A stretch of DNA of 11,319 nt, taken from Chloroflexota bacterium (GTDB lineage: Bacteria > Chloroflexota > Limnocylindria > Limnocylindrales > CSP1-4). Both the position numbers and the translations under genes were made by a program. The stretch spans positions 1-11,319 of the forward strand of contig JAJYDP010000106.1 of NCBI GenBank assembly GCA_021777365.1. Reading direction: 5' to 3'. Below the pieces are notes generated by a model. It saw nothing but the letters and a program-made list of their open reading frames with translations, had not been told where the DNA came from and made no database searches. The stretch's first letter is position 1. The number at the start of each line of letters is the position of its first letter. Of the stretch, positions 5,138 through 11,319 are shown piece by piece.

Positions 5138-6619
5138 CTAGAGGAGTGCCTTCGCGGCGGCCTCCGCCAGCGTGATCAGGCCGCTCGGGAAGAACCCGAT
5201 GGCGAGGGTCGCGAACGCGGCGATGGCGAGGCCGGCGCGCAGCTCCAGGCCCCGGGCCAGCGGCGGCGCCTCGCCCGGCGCCTCGCGCATGTACATGTAG
5301 ACGACCACGCGCAGGTAGTAGAACGCGGCCGCGGCGGCGTTGAGCACCGCCAGGACGGCAAGCCACGAGATCGCCCCGCCGGCCTCGATCGCCGCCAGGA
5401 TCACGTAGTACTTGGCGAAGAACCCGGCGAGCGGCGGGATCCCGGTGAGCGAGAGGAGGAAGAGCGTCATCAGCAGGCCCATGAGCGGCGCGCGCCGGCC
5501 GAGCCCGGAGAAGGTCTCCAGGTCGCTCGTGACGCCGGGGCGGCGCTGCAACGCGGCCACGATGGCGAAGGCGCCGAGGTTCATGAACGTGTACGCCACG
5601 CTGTAGACGAGGATCGCCTGCAGCCCGTGTGCCTCGGCCACCGAGCCCTGCGGGGCCCCGGCGTACGCCGCCAGCCCGACCAGGATGTACCCGGTGTGGG
5701 CGATCGAGCTGTAGGCGAGCATGCGCTTGACGTTCGACTGGGTGAGCGCCACCAGGTTGCCCAGCGTCATGGTCAGCGCGGCCAGGACCACCACCGCGCC
5801 CACCCAGTCGGCCCGCACCGGCGCCAGGGCGCCCACGAAGAGGCGCAGGATCAGCGCGAAGGCGGCCACCTTGGGCCCGACCGACAGGTAGCCCGTGACG
5901 GGCGTCGGGGATCCCTGGTAGGCGTCCGGCGTCCAGTAGTGGAAGGGGACCGCCGCGATCTTGAACGCCACGCCGGTCATCAGCAGCGCCAGCCCCATCG
6001 CCAGCCCCGGTGCCAGCGGATGCCCCGCGGCCACGCCCTGCAGCGCGGACGCGATGCCGCTCACGTTCGTGGTGCCGGTGAACCCCCAGACGAAGGCCAG
6101 GCCGAACAGGAAGATGGCGCTGGAGAACGAGCCGAGCAGGAAGTACTTGATGGCGCCCTCGGTGGAGAGCCCGTCCCGCTTGGCGAACCCCGCCAGCAGG
6201 TAGCCCGGCAGCACCAGCAGCTCGAGCCCCAGGAAGAGGACCAGCAGGTCCCGCGCCCCCGAGAGGAGCATCGCGCCGCTGATGGCGAAGAGGAGCGTGG
6301 CGGAGAACTCCGCCAGGGGCAGCTGGCGCGGGAGCATGTAGTCGGGCGCGAACAGGAGCGTGAGGACCGCGATCGAGAGGAAGAGGAGGTCCAGCAGGAT
6401 CGTCAGCTGGTCCAGGACGTAGGCGCCCCCGAAGGCCTGCTGCGGCGCCTGCGGCGCGATGACGGCGGTGATCCCCATCACCACCACCGCCCCGACGGTC
6501 GCCAGCCCCGAGGAGAGCCGGTCGCGCCCGGGAAGCGCCACGTCGACGGCGATCACCAGGAAGGCGAGCGCCCAGATGGCGGCAAGGGGCAGCATCGCGG
6601 TGACGTCGCCGGCGTTCAT
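5138..6619 (-). CDS. nuoN: NADH:quinone oxidoreductase subunit N
   Basis: This 493-residue subunit is one of the three antiporter-like proton channels in the membrane arm of complex I. The hydrophobic pattern fits 14 helices. Key residues are in place: Glu133 (LGLELLVLPGY), Lys220 (GVAFKIAAVPFH) followed by His227, Lys250 (VGPKVAAF) and Lys403 in the broken helix after GIPPLAGFF. The start ATG is preceded by GGAGG five bases upstream, overlapping the stop of nuoM, which settles the start. It is the last gene of the operon and ends in TAG facing otsB. A 29-bp stretch coding for the GIPPLAGFF motif is identical to one in nuoL. Confidence 0.97.
   Translation of the reverse strand: MNAGDVTAMLPLAAIWALAFLVIAVDVALPGRDRLSSGLATVGAVVVMGITAVIAPQAPQQAFGGAYVLDQLTILLDLLFLSIAVLTLLFAPDYMLPRQLPLAEFSATLLFAISGAMLLSGARDLLVLFLGLELLVLPGYLLAGFAKRDGLSTEGAIKYFLLGSFSSAIFLFGLAFVWGFTGTTNVSGIASALQGVAAGHPLAPGLAMGLALLMTGVAFKIAAVPFHYWTPDAYQGSPTPVTGYLSVGPKVAAFALILRLFVGALAPVRADWVGAVVVLAALTMTLGNLVALTQSNVKRMLAYSSIAHTGYILVGLAAYAGAPQGSVAEAHGLQAILVYSVAYTFMNLGAFAIVAALQRRPGVTSDLETFSGLGRRAPLMGLLMTLFLLSLTGIPPLAGFFAKYYVILAAIEAGGAISWLAVLAVLNAAAAAFYYLRVVVYMYMREAPGEAPPLARGLELRAGLAIAAFATLAIGFFPSGLITLAEAAAKALL
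5417..5445 (-). repeat. 29-bp exact direct repeat, nuoN copy
   Basis: The 29 bases are identical to 8895-8923. Both lie in coding sequence on the minus strand and encode the GIPPLAGFF core of the proton-channel helix break. Codons match at every position, which is more than protein conservation alone requires. Confidence 0.85.
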
Positions 6620-6624
6620 CGCGG

Positions 6625-6630
6625 CCTCCT
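6625..6630 (-). promoter_or_regulatory. Ribosome binding site of nuoN (AGGAGG)
   Basis: AGGAGG lies five bases before the ATG of nuoN and shares its first base with the TGA stop of nuoM. It is the best Shine-Dalgarno in the window and shows that this organism does use such sites within operons. Confidence 0.75.
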
Positions 6631-8138
6631 CACGGCACGAACCCCGTGGCCACGCCGTGGCTCACGTGGCCCAGGACGCCCGAGACCGGGCCCTGGATCA
6701 TGTCCAGGAGCGGCGCCGGGAAGACCCCGAACACCACCACCAGGACGGCGAGCGGCACCAGCGTCGCCACCTCGATCGGCACCATGTCGTGCAGGTGATC
6801 GCCGAGGCCCTTCAGGAAGTCGGAGAGCTCCACGAAGGCCACCTGCTGGAACATGTAGAAGAGGTAGGTCGCGCCGAGCACCATCACGATCGCGGCGATC
6901 CCCGCCACGGCCGGCGCCACCGCGTAGGTCCCGATCAGGACCAGGAACTCGCCCACGAAGCCGGAGAGCCCCGGCAGCCCGGCGCTGGCGAGCATGAAGA
7001 ACCCGAGCGCGGTCGAGTAGAGCGGCAGCTTGCCGGCCAGCCCGCCCATGATCGAGAAGCGCCGGTCGTGCGTGCGTTCGTAGATCACGCCCACGCACAG
7101 GAAGAGGGCGCCCGTGATGAGCCCGTGGTTCACCATCTGGAGCACTGCCCCCTGGAGCGCCTGGGACTGGAAGACGAAGATCCCCAGCGTCACGAAGCCC
7201 ATGTGGCTGACCGAGCTGTAGGCGACCAGCTTCTTGAAGTCGGGCTGCACCACCGCGACCACGGCGCCGTAGATGATCGCGATCACCGAGAGGGCGATGA
7301 TCGCCGGCGCGAAGGTGTGCGCCGCGTCCGGGAAGAGCGGCAGCGAGTACCGGATGAATCCGTAGCCGCCGAGCTTCAGAAGGACGCCGGCCAGGATCAC
7401 GGAACCGGCCGTCGGCGCCTCCACGTGCGCGTCGGGCAGCCAGGTGTGGAACGGGAACATCGGGACCTTGATGGCGAACGCCAGGAAGAAGGTCACGAAG
7501 GCGAACGCCTGGAGTGCCGGCGAGAAGTGGAAGTTGACCAGGTCGAGGTAGCTGAAGCTCCAGACCCCGGTGGAGGCGTGGTACTCGAACGCCGTGGCCA
7601 GGATCCCCACCAGCATCAGCAGCGAACCGACCAGGGTGTACAGGACGAACTTGATGGTGGCGTAGATGCGGTTCGCGCCGCCCCAGATGCCGATGATCAG
7701 GTACATCGGCACCAGGACCACTTCCCAGAAGACGTAGAAGAGGAAGAGATCCAGCGCCGCGAAGACGCCGACCATCCCGATCTCGAGGACCAGGAAGGTG
7801 ATCATGTACTCCTTCACGCGCTCCTGGATGGGGCGGAAGGAGGCGAGCACGCTGATCGCGGTGAGCAGGGTGGTGAGGACGATCAGGATCAGGCTGATCC
7901 CGTCGACGCCCACCTGGTAGTGGATGCCGAAGGCCGGGATCCACGGGACGTCCTCGGTGAACTGGAAGCCGGTGGCCGAGGTGGAGAAGCCGGCCAGCAT
8001 GATCAGTGACCAGCCCAGCGTGACCAGGGTGGTCGCGAAGGCCAGCCAGCGGGTCAGCTGCGGCCGCTCGCGCGGGACGAAGCCGATGAGGATCGCGCCG
8101 ACCAGCGGGGTGAAGATGGTGAGCGAAAGAAGCGGCAC
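6630..8138 (-). CDS. nuoM: NADH:quinone oxidoreductase subunit M
   Basis: This 502-residue subunit is the middle antiporter-like proton channel of complex I. It shows the expected 14-helix pattern and residues: Glu139 (FYVFWEVVLVPMYL), Lys224 (AFAIKVPMFPFHTWLP) with His231, Lys255 (GVLLKLGGYGF), His338 (MVNHGLITG) and Glu397 (GFVGEFLVL), the NuoM-specific Glu in place of the Lys found in NuoL and NuoN. The start is GTG at 8138, with GAGGT eight bases upstream and a 6-nt gap to nuoL. No upstream ATG fits the family N terminus better. Ten bases separate its stop from nuoN. Confidence 0.97.
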   Translation of the reverse strand: MPLLSLTIFTPLVGAILIGFVPRERPQLTRWLAFATTLVTLGWSLIMLAGFSTSATGFQFTEDVPWIPAFGIHYQVGVDGISLILIVLTTLLTAISVLASFRPIQERVKEYMITFLVLEIGMVGVFAALDLFLFYVFWEVVLVPMYLIIGIWGGANRIYATIKFVLYTLVGSLLMLVGILATAFEYHASTGVWSFSYLDLVNFHFSPALQAFAFVTFFLAFAIKVPMFPFHTWLPDAHVEAPTAGSVILAGVLLKLGGYGFIRYSLPLFPDAAHTFAPAIIALSVIAIIYGAVVAVVQPDFKKLVAYSSVSHMGFVTLGIFVFQSQALQGAVLQMVNHGLITGALFLCVGVIYERTHDRRFSIMGGLAGKLPLYSTALGFFMLASAGLPGLSGFVGEFLVLIGTYAVAPAVAGIAAIVMVLGATYLFYMFQQVAFVELSDFLKGLGDHLHDMVPIEVATLVPLAVLVVVFGVFPAPLLDMIQGPVSGVLGHVSHGVATGFVP

Positions 8139-8144
8139 CGTCGG

Positions 8145-10103
8145 TTACCTCGCCGCGACCAGGAGGAAGCCGGCGGCCATCACCAGGAGGCCCACGGCGA
8201 TTCCCAGGGCGTAGTTCTGGACGCGTCCGGTCTGGATCTGGCGCAGCTCGCGCCCCGAGCTCACGGTGAGCGAGCCCACGCCGTTCACGATCCCGTCGAT
8301 CACGTGCGCGTCGAACCACCAGCTGGCGCGCGCCACGCCCCCGCCGATCACGTAGAAGAGGCGGTGGTACAGATCGTCGAACCACCACTTGTTGAACGAG
8401 CCCACGTAGAGCGGGTGGAGCCGCTGCGTGACCGCGGCGACGAAGGCCGGGCGGGGCTCCACGTCCCGTCCCGGGAGGCGCAGCCCGAAGAGCCGCGCCG
8501 CCGCGATCAGGCCGGCGGATGCCAGCGCGACGCTGACCAGGATCAGCGCGCCGTCGATCCCGAAGAGCGTGAAGGCCTCGTGGTGCAGGCCCAGCGTCTG
8601 GTCGGCCTGGGCGAAGACCGGGTCGAGCCAGGTGTGCACCAGGCCTGTGTCCGGGGGCCAGCCGATGGCCAGGCCGAGCAGCGCGGCCGGGATCGCGAGC
8701 AGCACGAGCGGCACCCACATGGTGGGCGGCGACTCGTGCGGATGGACGTGCGGGTCCACGTGGCTGGGGCCGTAGAACGTCTTGCCCATCAGCCGGAACA
8801 TGTAGAACGCGGTCAGCGCCGCGACCACCACCCCGATCAGCCAGACCACGTAGAAGCCGTTCCGGAAGCTCGCCCCCAGGATCTCATCCTTGCTGAAGAA
8901 CCCGGCGAGCGGCGGGATCCCGGAGATGGCGATCGAGGCGATCAGCATGGTCGCGTGGGTGATGGGCATCTTCTTCCACAGCCCGCCCATCCTGTTCATG
9001 TCCTGCTCGTCGTGGACGCCGTGGATCACGGAACCCGAGTCGAGGAAGAGCAGGCCCTTGAAGAAGCCGTGCGTCATGAGGTGGAAGATCGCGGCCGCGT
9101 ACGCGCCGACCCCGAGCGAGGCGAACATGTACCCCAGCTGGGAGAGCGTGGAGTACGCGAGGACGCGCTTGATGTCCGTCTGGGTGAGCGCGATGGTGGC
9201 CGCCAGGAGCGCGGTGAAGATCCCGATGGCCGCCACGATCACCATGGCCGCCGGGGCGTGGCTGAAGATCGGGTTGGCACGGGCCACCATGTAGACGCCC
9301 GCGTTGACCATGGTCGCCGCGTGGATGAGGGCAGAGACCGGGGTGGGGCCCTCCATCGCGTCGGGGAGCCAGACGTGGAGCGGGAACTGCGCGCTCTTGC
9401 CGACGGCGCCGGCGAAGAGGAGCAGCGCGATGCCGGTGATCTGCCACTCCTGGATCTGCCCGCCCGCCAGCATGTGGGGGAGCCTGGTGAAGACGTCCGA
9501 GAAGTTGAGCGACCCGGTGGTGGTCCAGATCGCCCAGAGGCCGATGCTGAAGCCGACGTCGCCGACGCGGTTGACCAGGAACGCCTTCTTGGCCGCCAGG
9601 GCGGCGCTCCGGCGCTGGTACCAGAACCCGATCAGCAGGTAGCTCGAGAGGCCCACCAGCTCCCACGCCACGAAGAGCAGCAGGAAGTTGGCCGCCAGGA
9701 CCAGCAGCAGCATGCTGAACATGAAGAAGTTCAGGTACGCGAAGAAGCGCCACTTGCCCGGGTCGTGCTCCATGTACCCGATCGAGTAGACGTGCACGAG
9801 CATGCCGATCGTGGTGACCACGATCAGCAGGGCGGCGGTCAGGTTGTCGACCGCGAAGTTGGCGTCCAGCTGGAACGTGCCGGCGGGGATCCAGGTGTAG
9901 AGCGTGAAGTGGATCCCGTCGGGTCCGTAGCCCCCGGTCAGCTGGGTGAAGACGACCAGCATGCCGATGATCCAGGTGAGCACGACGGCGCTCACGGAGA
10001 TCACCCAGGCGCGGTGGCCCAGGCGTCGGCCGACCGCGGCCGTCAGCGCGAACCCGGCGAGGGGCAGGACCAGGAGCGCCAGGACGAGCAGTTCGTTCGA
10101 CAT
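8145..10103 (-). CDS. nuoL: NADH:quinone oxidoreductase subunit L
   Basis: This 652-residue subunit is the distal proton channel of complex I and carries the long lateral helix. Residues expected for function are visible: Glu148 (FVAWELVGLSSYLLIGFWY), Lys236 (GAVGKSAQFPLHVWLPDAM), His261, His341 and His345 (HLMTHGFFKG), and the Lys405-Asp406 pair in GFFSKDEILG. The C-terminal 150 residues hold the extra helices and the amphipathic lateral helix (about 540-620), ending in an anchor helix. An odd point is LLFLDSGSVIHG (351-362), where Asp355 stands at a position that is usually Gly. Only a weak AGGG precedes the ATG, and the gap to nuoK is 9 nt, so translation may be coupled. Confidence 0.97.
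   Translation of the reverse strand: MSNELLVLALLVLPLAGFALTAAVGRRLGHRAWVISVSAVVLTWIIGMLVVFTQLTGGYGPDGIHFTLYTWIPAGTFQLDANFAVDNLTAALLIVVTTIGMLVHVYSIGYMEHDPGKWRFFAYLNFFMFSMLLLVLAANFLLLFVAWELVGLSSYLLIGFWYQRRSAALAAKKAFLVNRVGDVGFSIGLWAIWTTTGSLNFSDVFTRLPHMLAGGQIQEWQITGIALLLFAGAVGKSAQFPLHVWLPDAMEGPTPVSALIHAATMVNAGVYMVARANPIFSHAPAAMVIVAAIGIFTALLAATIALTQTDIKRVLAYSTLSQLGYMFASLGVGAYAAAIFHLMTHGFFKGLLFLDSGSVIHGVHDEQDMNRMGGLWKKMPITHATMLIASIAISGIPPLAGFFSKDEILGASFRNGFYVVWLIGVVVAALTAFYMFRLMGKTFYGPSHVDPHVHPHESPPTMWVPLVLLAIPAALLGLAIGWPPDTGLVHTWLDPVFAQADQTLGLHHEAFTLFGIDGALILVSVALASAGLIAAARLFGLRLPGRDVEPRPAFVAAVTQRLHPLYVGSFNKWWFDDLYHRLFYVIGGGVARASWWFDAHVIDGIVNGVGSLTVSSGRELRQIQTGRVQNYALGIAVGLLVMAAGFLLVAAR
8895..8923 (-). 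repeat. 29-bp exact direct repeat, nuoL copy
   Basis: This matches 5417-5445 in nuoN base for base and codes for the GIPPLAGFF segment of NuoL. The flanking sequence diverges at once. Confidence 0.85.
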
Positions 10104-10112
10104 CGTCCGGCC

Positions 10113-10424
10113 CTACTCCCGCATCGTGTCGTACTCGTCGACCAGGGGCGTGCGCCGGTTCCGGAAGATCGCGATCACGATCGCGAGCCCCACGGTCGCC
10201 TCGGCGGCGGCCACCGCGATCACCATCAGGGCGATCACGGAGGCGTGCACCGTCAGCGCCGGCACGAACGCGCCGAAGGCGACGATCGTGAGGTTGACCG
10301 CGTTGAGCATCAGCTCGATCGACATCAGCATCGCGATGGCGTTGCGTCGCGCCAGGAACCCGAACATGCCGATGCAGAAGAGCAGCGTGGAGAGGACCAG
10401 GTAGGCGTCCAGCGAGTGGCTCAT
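10113..10424 (-). CDS. nuoK: NADH:quinone oxidoreductase subunit K
   Basis: This 103-residue, three-helix subunit links the quinone-proximal part of complex I to the antiporter-like subunits. The two buried glutamates needed for proton transfer are present: Glu37 (LMSIELMLNAVNL) in helix 2 and Glu75 (VAAAEATVGLAI) in helix 3. Length is normal. The ATG overlaps the TGA of nuoJ by one base (TGATG), and a GAGGA lies nine bases upstream inside the end of nuoJ, so the two are translationally coupled. Confidence 0.97.
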   Translation of the reverse strand: MSHSLDAYLVLSTLLFCIGMFGFLARRNAIAMLMSIELMLNAVNLTIVAFGAFVPALTVHASVIALMVIAVAAAEATVGLAIVIAIFRNRRTPLVDEYDTMRE

Positions 10425-10981
10425 CAGGAGCGTTCCTCTCCCTGGGGCTCGTCGCGGCGGGCCAGGAAGACGCCGCCGACCACGGCCGCCAGGAGCAGGA
10501 CGCTGACCACCTCGAGCGGCAGCACGTAGTCGTCGAAGAGCATCCGCGCCAGCGCGTCGGTGGCGGTGTGCAGCTGGTGGCTCACCACGTCAGGCCAGTG
10601 CGTGCCGGTCACCACCGCGATCAGCAGCCCGGCCAGCACGACGGCGGCCAGGGCCCCCGCCCAGGCCTGGCGGTGGAAGACCAGCCGCACCGGGCCCACC
10701 TTGGTCTGGGTCAGCATGATCGCGAAGAGCACCAGGATGCTGACCGCGCCGATGTAGACCAGCACCTGTGCGGCGGCCACCAGGGGAGCGTCCAGCATCA
10801 CGTAGATCCCCGCCAGCGCGGCGAACGTGACGATCATGGCGAGGCCCGAGCGGATGATGTCCCGGTTGAGCACCACGGTGAGGGCGGCGCCCAGCATGAC
10901 CGCGGCGAGCACCAGGAACAGGAGATCAGCCCAGGACCATCCAAGCCCCGGGACCGCCGCGCCCGCGAGCGCGTTCGACAT
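10424..10981 (-). CDS. nuoJ: NADH:quinone oxidoreductase subunit J
   Basis: This 185-residue membrane subunit of complex I has five predicted helices. The family signature is clear in helix 3: IYVMLDAPLVAAAQVLVYIGAVSILVLF, which contains the pi-bulge helix thought to act as a gate during turnover. A variable hydrophilic loop and the last helix follow, then an acidic tail (RRDEPQGEERS). The ATG at 10981 has GGAGGG four bases upstream, overlapping the region right after the nuoI stop. The gap to nuoI is 9 nt. Confidence 0.96.
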   Translation of the reverse strand: MSNALAGAAVPGLGWSWADLLFLVLAAVMLGAALTVVLNRDIIRSGLAMIVTFAALAGIYVMLDAPLVAAAQVLVYIGAVSILVLFAIMLTQTKVGPVRLVFHRQAWAGALAAVVLAGLLIAVVTGTHWPDVVSHQLHTATDALARMLFDDYVLPLEVVSVLLLAAVVGGVFLARRDEPQGEERS

Positions 10982-10984
10982 CGT

Positions 10985-10990
10985 CCCTCC
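10985..10990 (-). promoter_or_regulatory. Ribosome binding site of nuoJ (GGAGGG)
   Basis: GGAGGG lies three to four bases ahead of the nuoJ ATG, in the 9-nt gap after the nuoI stop. It fixes the start of nuoJ. Confidence 0.7.
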
Positions 10991-11319
10991 CTACTTCCCG
11001 GTCGGCAGCTCGCGCGCCCCCGCCGCGCGGCCGTTGCCGTTGCCGTGACCATTGCCCCCCGGGCCGAGACCGGCCGGCAGGACCGGCAGCAGCCGGTCGT
11101 CGGCGACCTCGCGCCCGGAGGCGATCGCGCGGGTGAGCCAGTCACGCTCGCGGCGGACGTAGCTCATCTCGGTGTCGTGCTGGACCGCCGAGTAGGCCAG
11201 CAGGTCGATGTCCGGCTCCACGCGGCTCTCGTGGGCCAGCTCGAAGTCGGGGCCGCAGCGGAGCGCGTCGTAGGGGCAGGCGTCGACGCAGATGCCGCAC
11301 AGGATGCAGCGGGACTCGT
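10991..11319 (-). CDS. nuoI: NADH:quinone oxidoreductase subunit I, C-terminal part
   Basis: Only the last 108 or so residues are in the window; the 5' end is cut off. NuoI is the peripheral-arm ferredoxin-like subunit that carries two [4Fe-4S] clusters (N6a, N6b) and passes electrons towards the quinone site. The visible part begins with the second cluster motif, CILCGICVDACP (C-x2-C-x2-C-x3-CP), followed by YDALRCGPDFELAHESR and the conserved EMSYVRRERDWL-like segment. The tail ends with a Gly/Asn-rich low-complexity stretch (GGNGHGNGNGRAAG) not needed by the fold. A GTG at 11221 lies inside the gene and is not the start. It is the first of the six nuo genes seen here, and the others presumably lie beyond the edge. 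Confidence 0.97.
   Translation of the reverse strand, partial: ESRCILCGICVDACPYDALRCGPDFELAHESRVEPDIDLLAYSAVQHDTEMSYVRRERDWLTRAIASGREVADDRLLPVLPAGLGPGGNGHGNGNGRAAGARELPTGK

Noticed and set aside
5093..5160. Terminator between otsB and nuoN
   Set aside because: Only a weak bulged stem partly within nuoN can be drawn and there is no T tract, so I do not call it as a terminator.
6459..8009. Plus-strand open frame of 516 codons opposite nuoM
   Set aside because: It has the same charged low-complexity composition from antisense of GC-rich membrane genes. NuoM on the other strand is certain.
6616..8718. Minus-strand 700-codon frame overlapping nuoM and the end of nuoL
   Set aside because: This is an out-of-frame Arg/Gly/Pro-rich translation of the same DNA. 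The correct frames give complete NuoM and NuoL.
8304..10529. Very long plus-strand open frame (741 codons) opposite nuoL, nuoK and part of nuoJ
   Set aside because: Its product is a repetitive Arg/Asp/Glu/His/Gly-rich sequence with no fold or membrane segments. It is the antisense shadow of the strongly G/C-biased nuo genes, whose products have clear family residues.

Overview
The window is very GC-rich bacterial chromosomal DNA with strong G/C preference at third codon positions. It holds eleven tightly packed genes, ten of them complete, and no intergenic gap reaches 300 bp. I see no RNA genes, insertion sequences, phage genes or CRISPR arrays. The complex I gene order, the high GC, the apparently leaderless promoters and the unusual sortase-like protein would suit a GC-rich Chloroflexota (for example the Limnocylindria/Ellin6529 type) or an actinobacterium-like lineage. 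This assignment is an inference and is weak.

Right half (about 5138-11319, minus strand): the distal end of a respiratory complex I (NADH:quinone oxidoreductase) operon in canonical order, nuoI (cut by the window edge), nuoJ, nuoK, nuoL, nuoM, nuoN. Junctions are 1-nt overlaps or gaps of 6-10 nt, most with Shine-Dalgarno-like sequences. All visible key residues of the proton-pumping subunits are present, so the complex is expected to be functional.

Middle (2883-5137): otsB, a trehalose-6-phosphate phosphatase, runs convergently to nuoN. Its GTG start overlaps by four bases the stop of a small gene for a membrane-anchored, Pro/Ala/Ser/Thr-rich extracytoplasmic protein. Divergent from that pair is a sortase-fold protein with a transmembrane anchor and a Pro/Ala/Ser linker. 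It keeps the catalytic His and Arg positions, but the catalytic Cys position is Ser.

Left part (56-2882): a 14-TM DHA2-type drug exporter on the plus strand, convergent with the sortase-like gene. The two stop codons lie in the two arms of one perfect hairpin. Divergent from the exporter are a DinB-family putative metalloenzyme and then a YbaK/EbsC-type aminoacyl-tRNA deacylase-like protein, both on the minus strand.

The most interesting signals are: (1) the Cys-to-Ser sortase-like protein; (2) a repeated TANNNT hexamer placed 6-10 nt before the starts of genes that lack a Shine-Dalgarno, which suggests leaderless transcripts, in contrast to the internal nuo genes; (3) the stop-codon-sharing palindrome between two convergent genes; and (4) the coupling of trehalose phosphatase to a secreted low-complexity protein. 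None amounts to a clear new multi-gene system.
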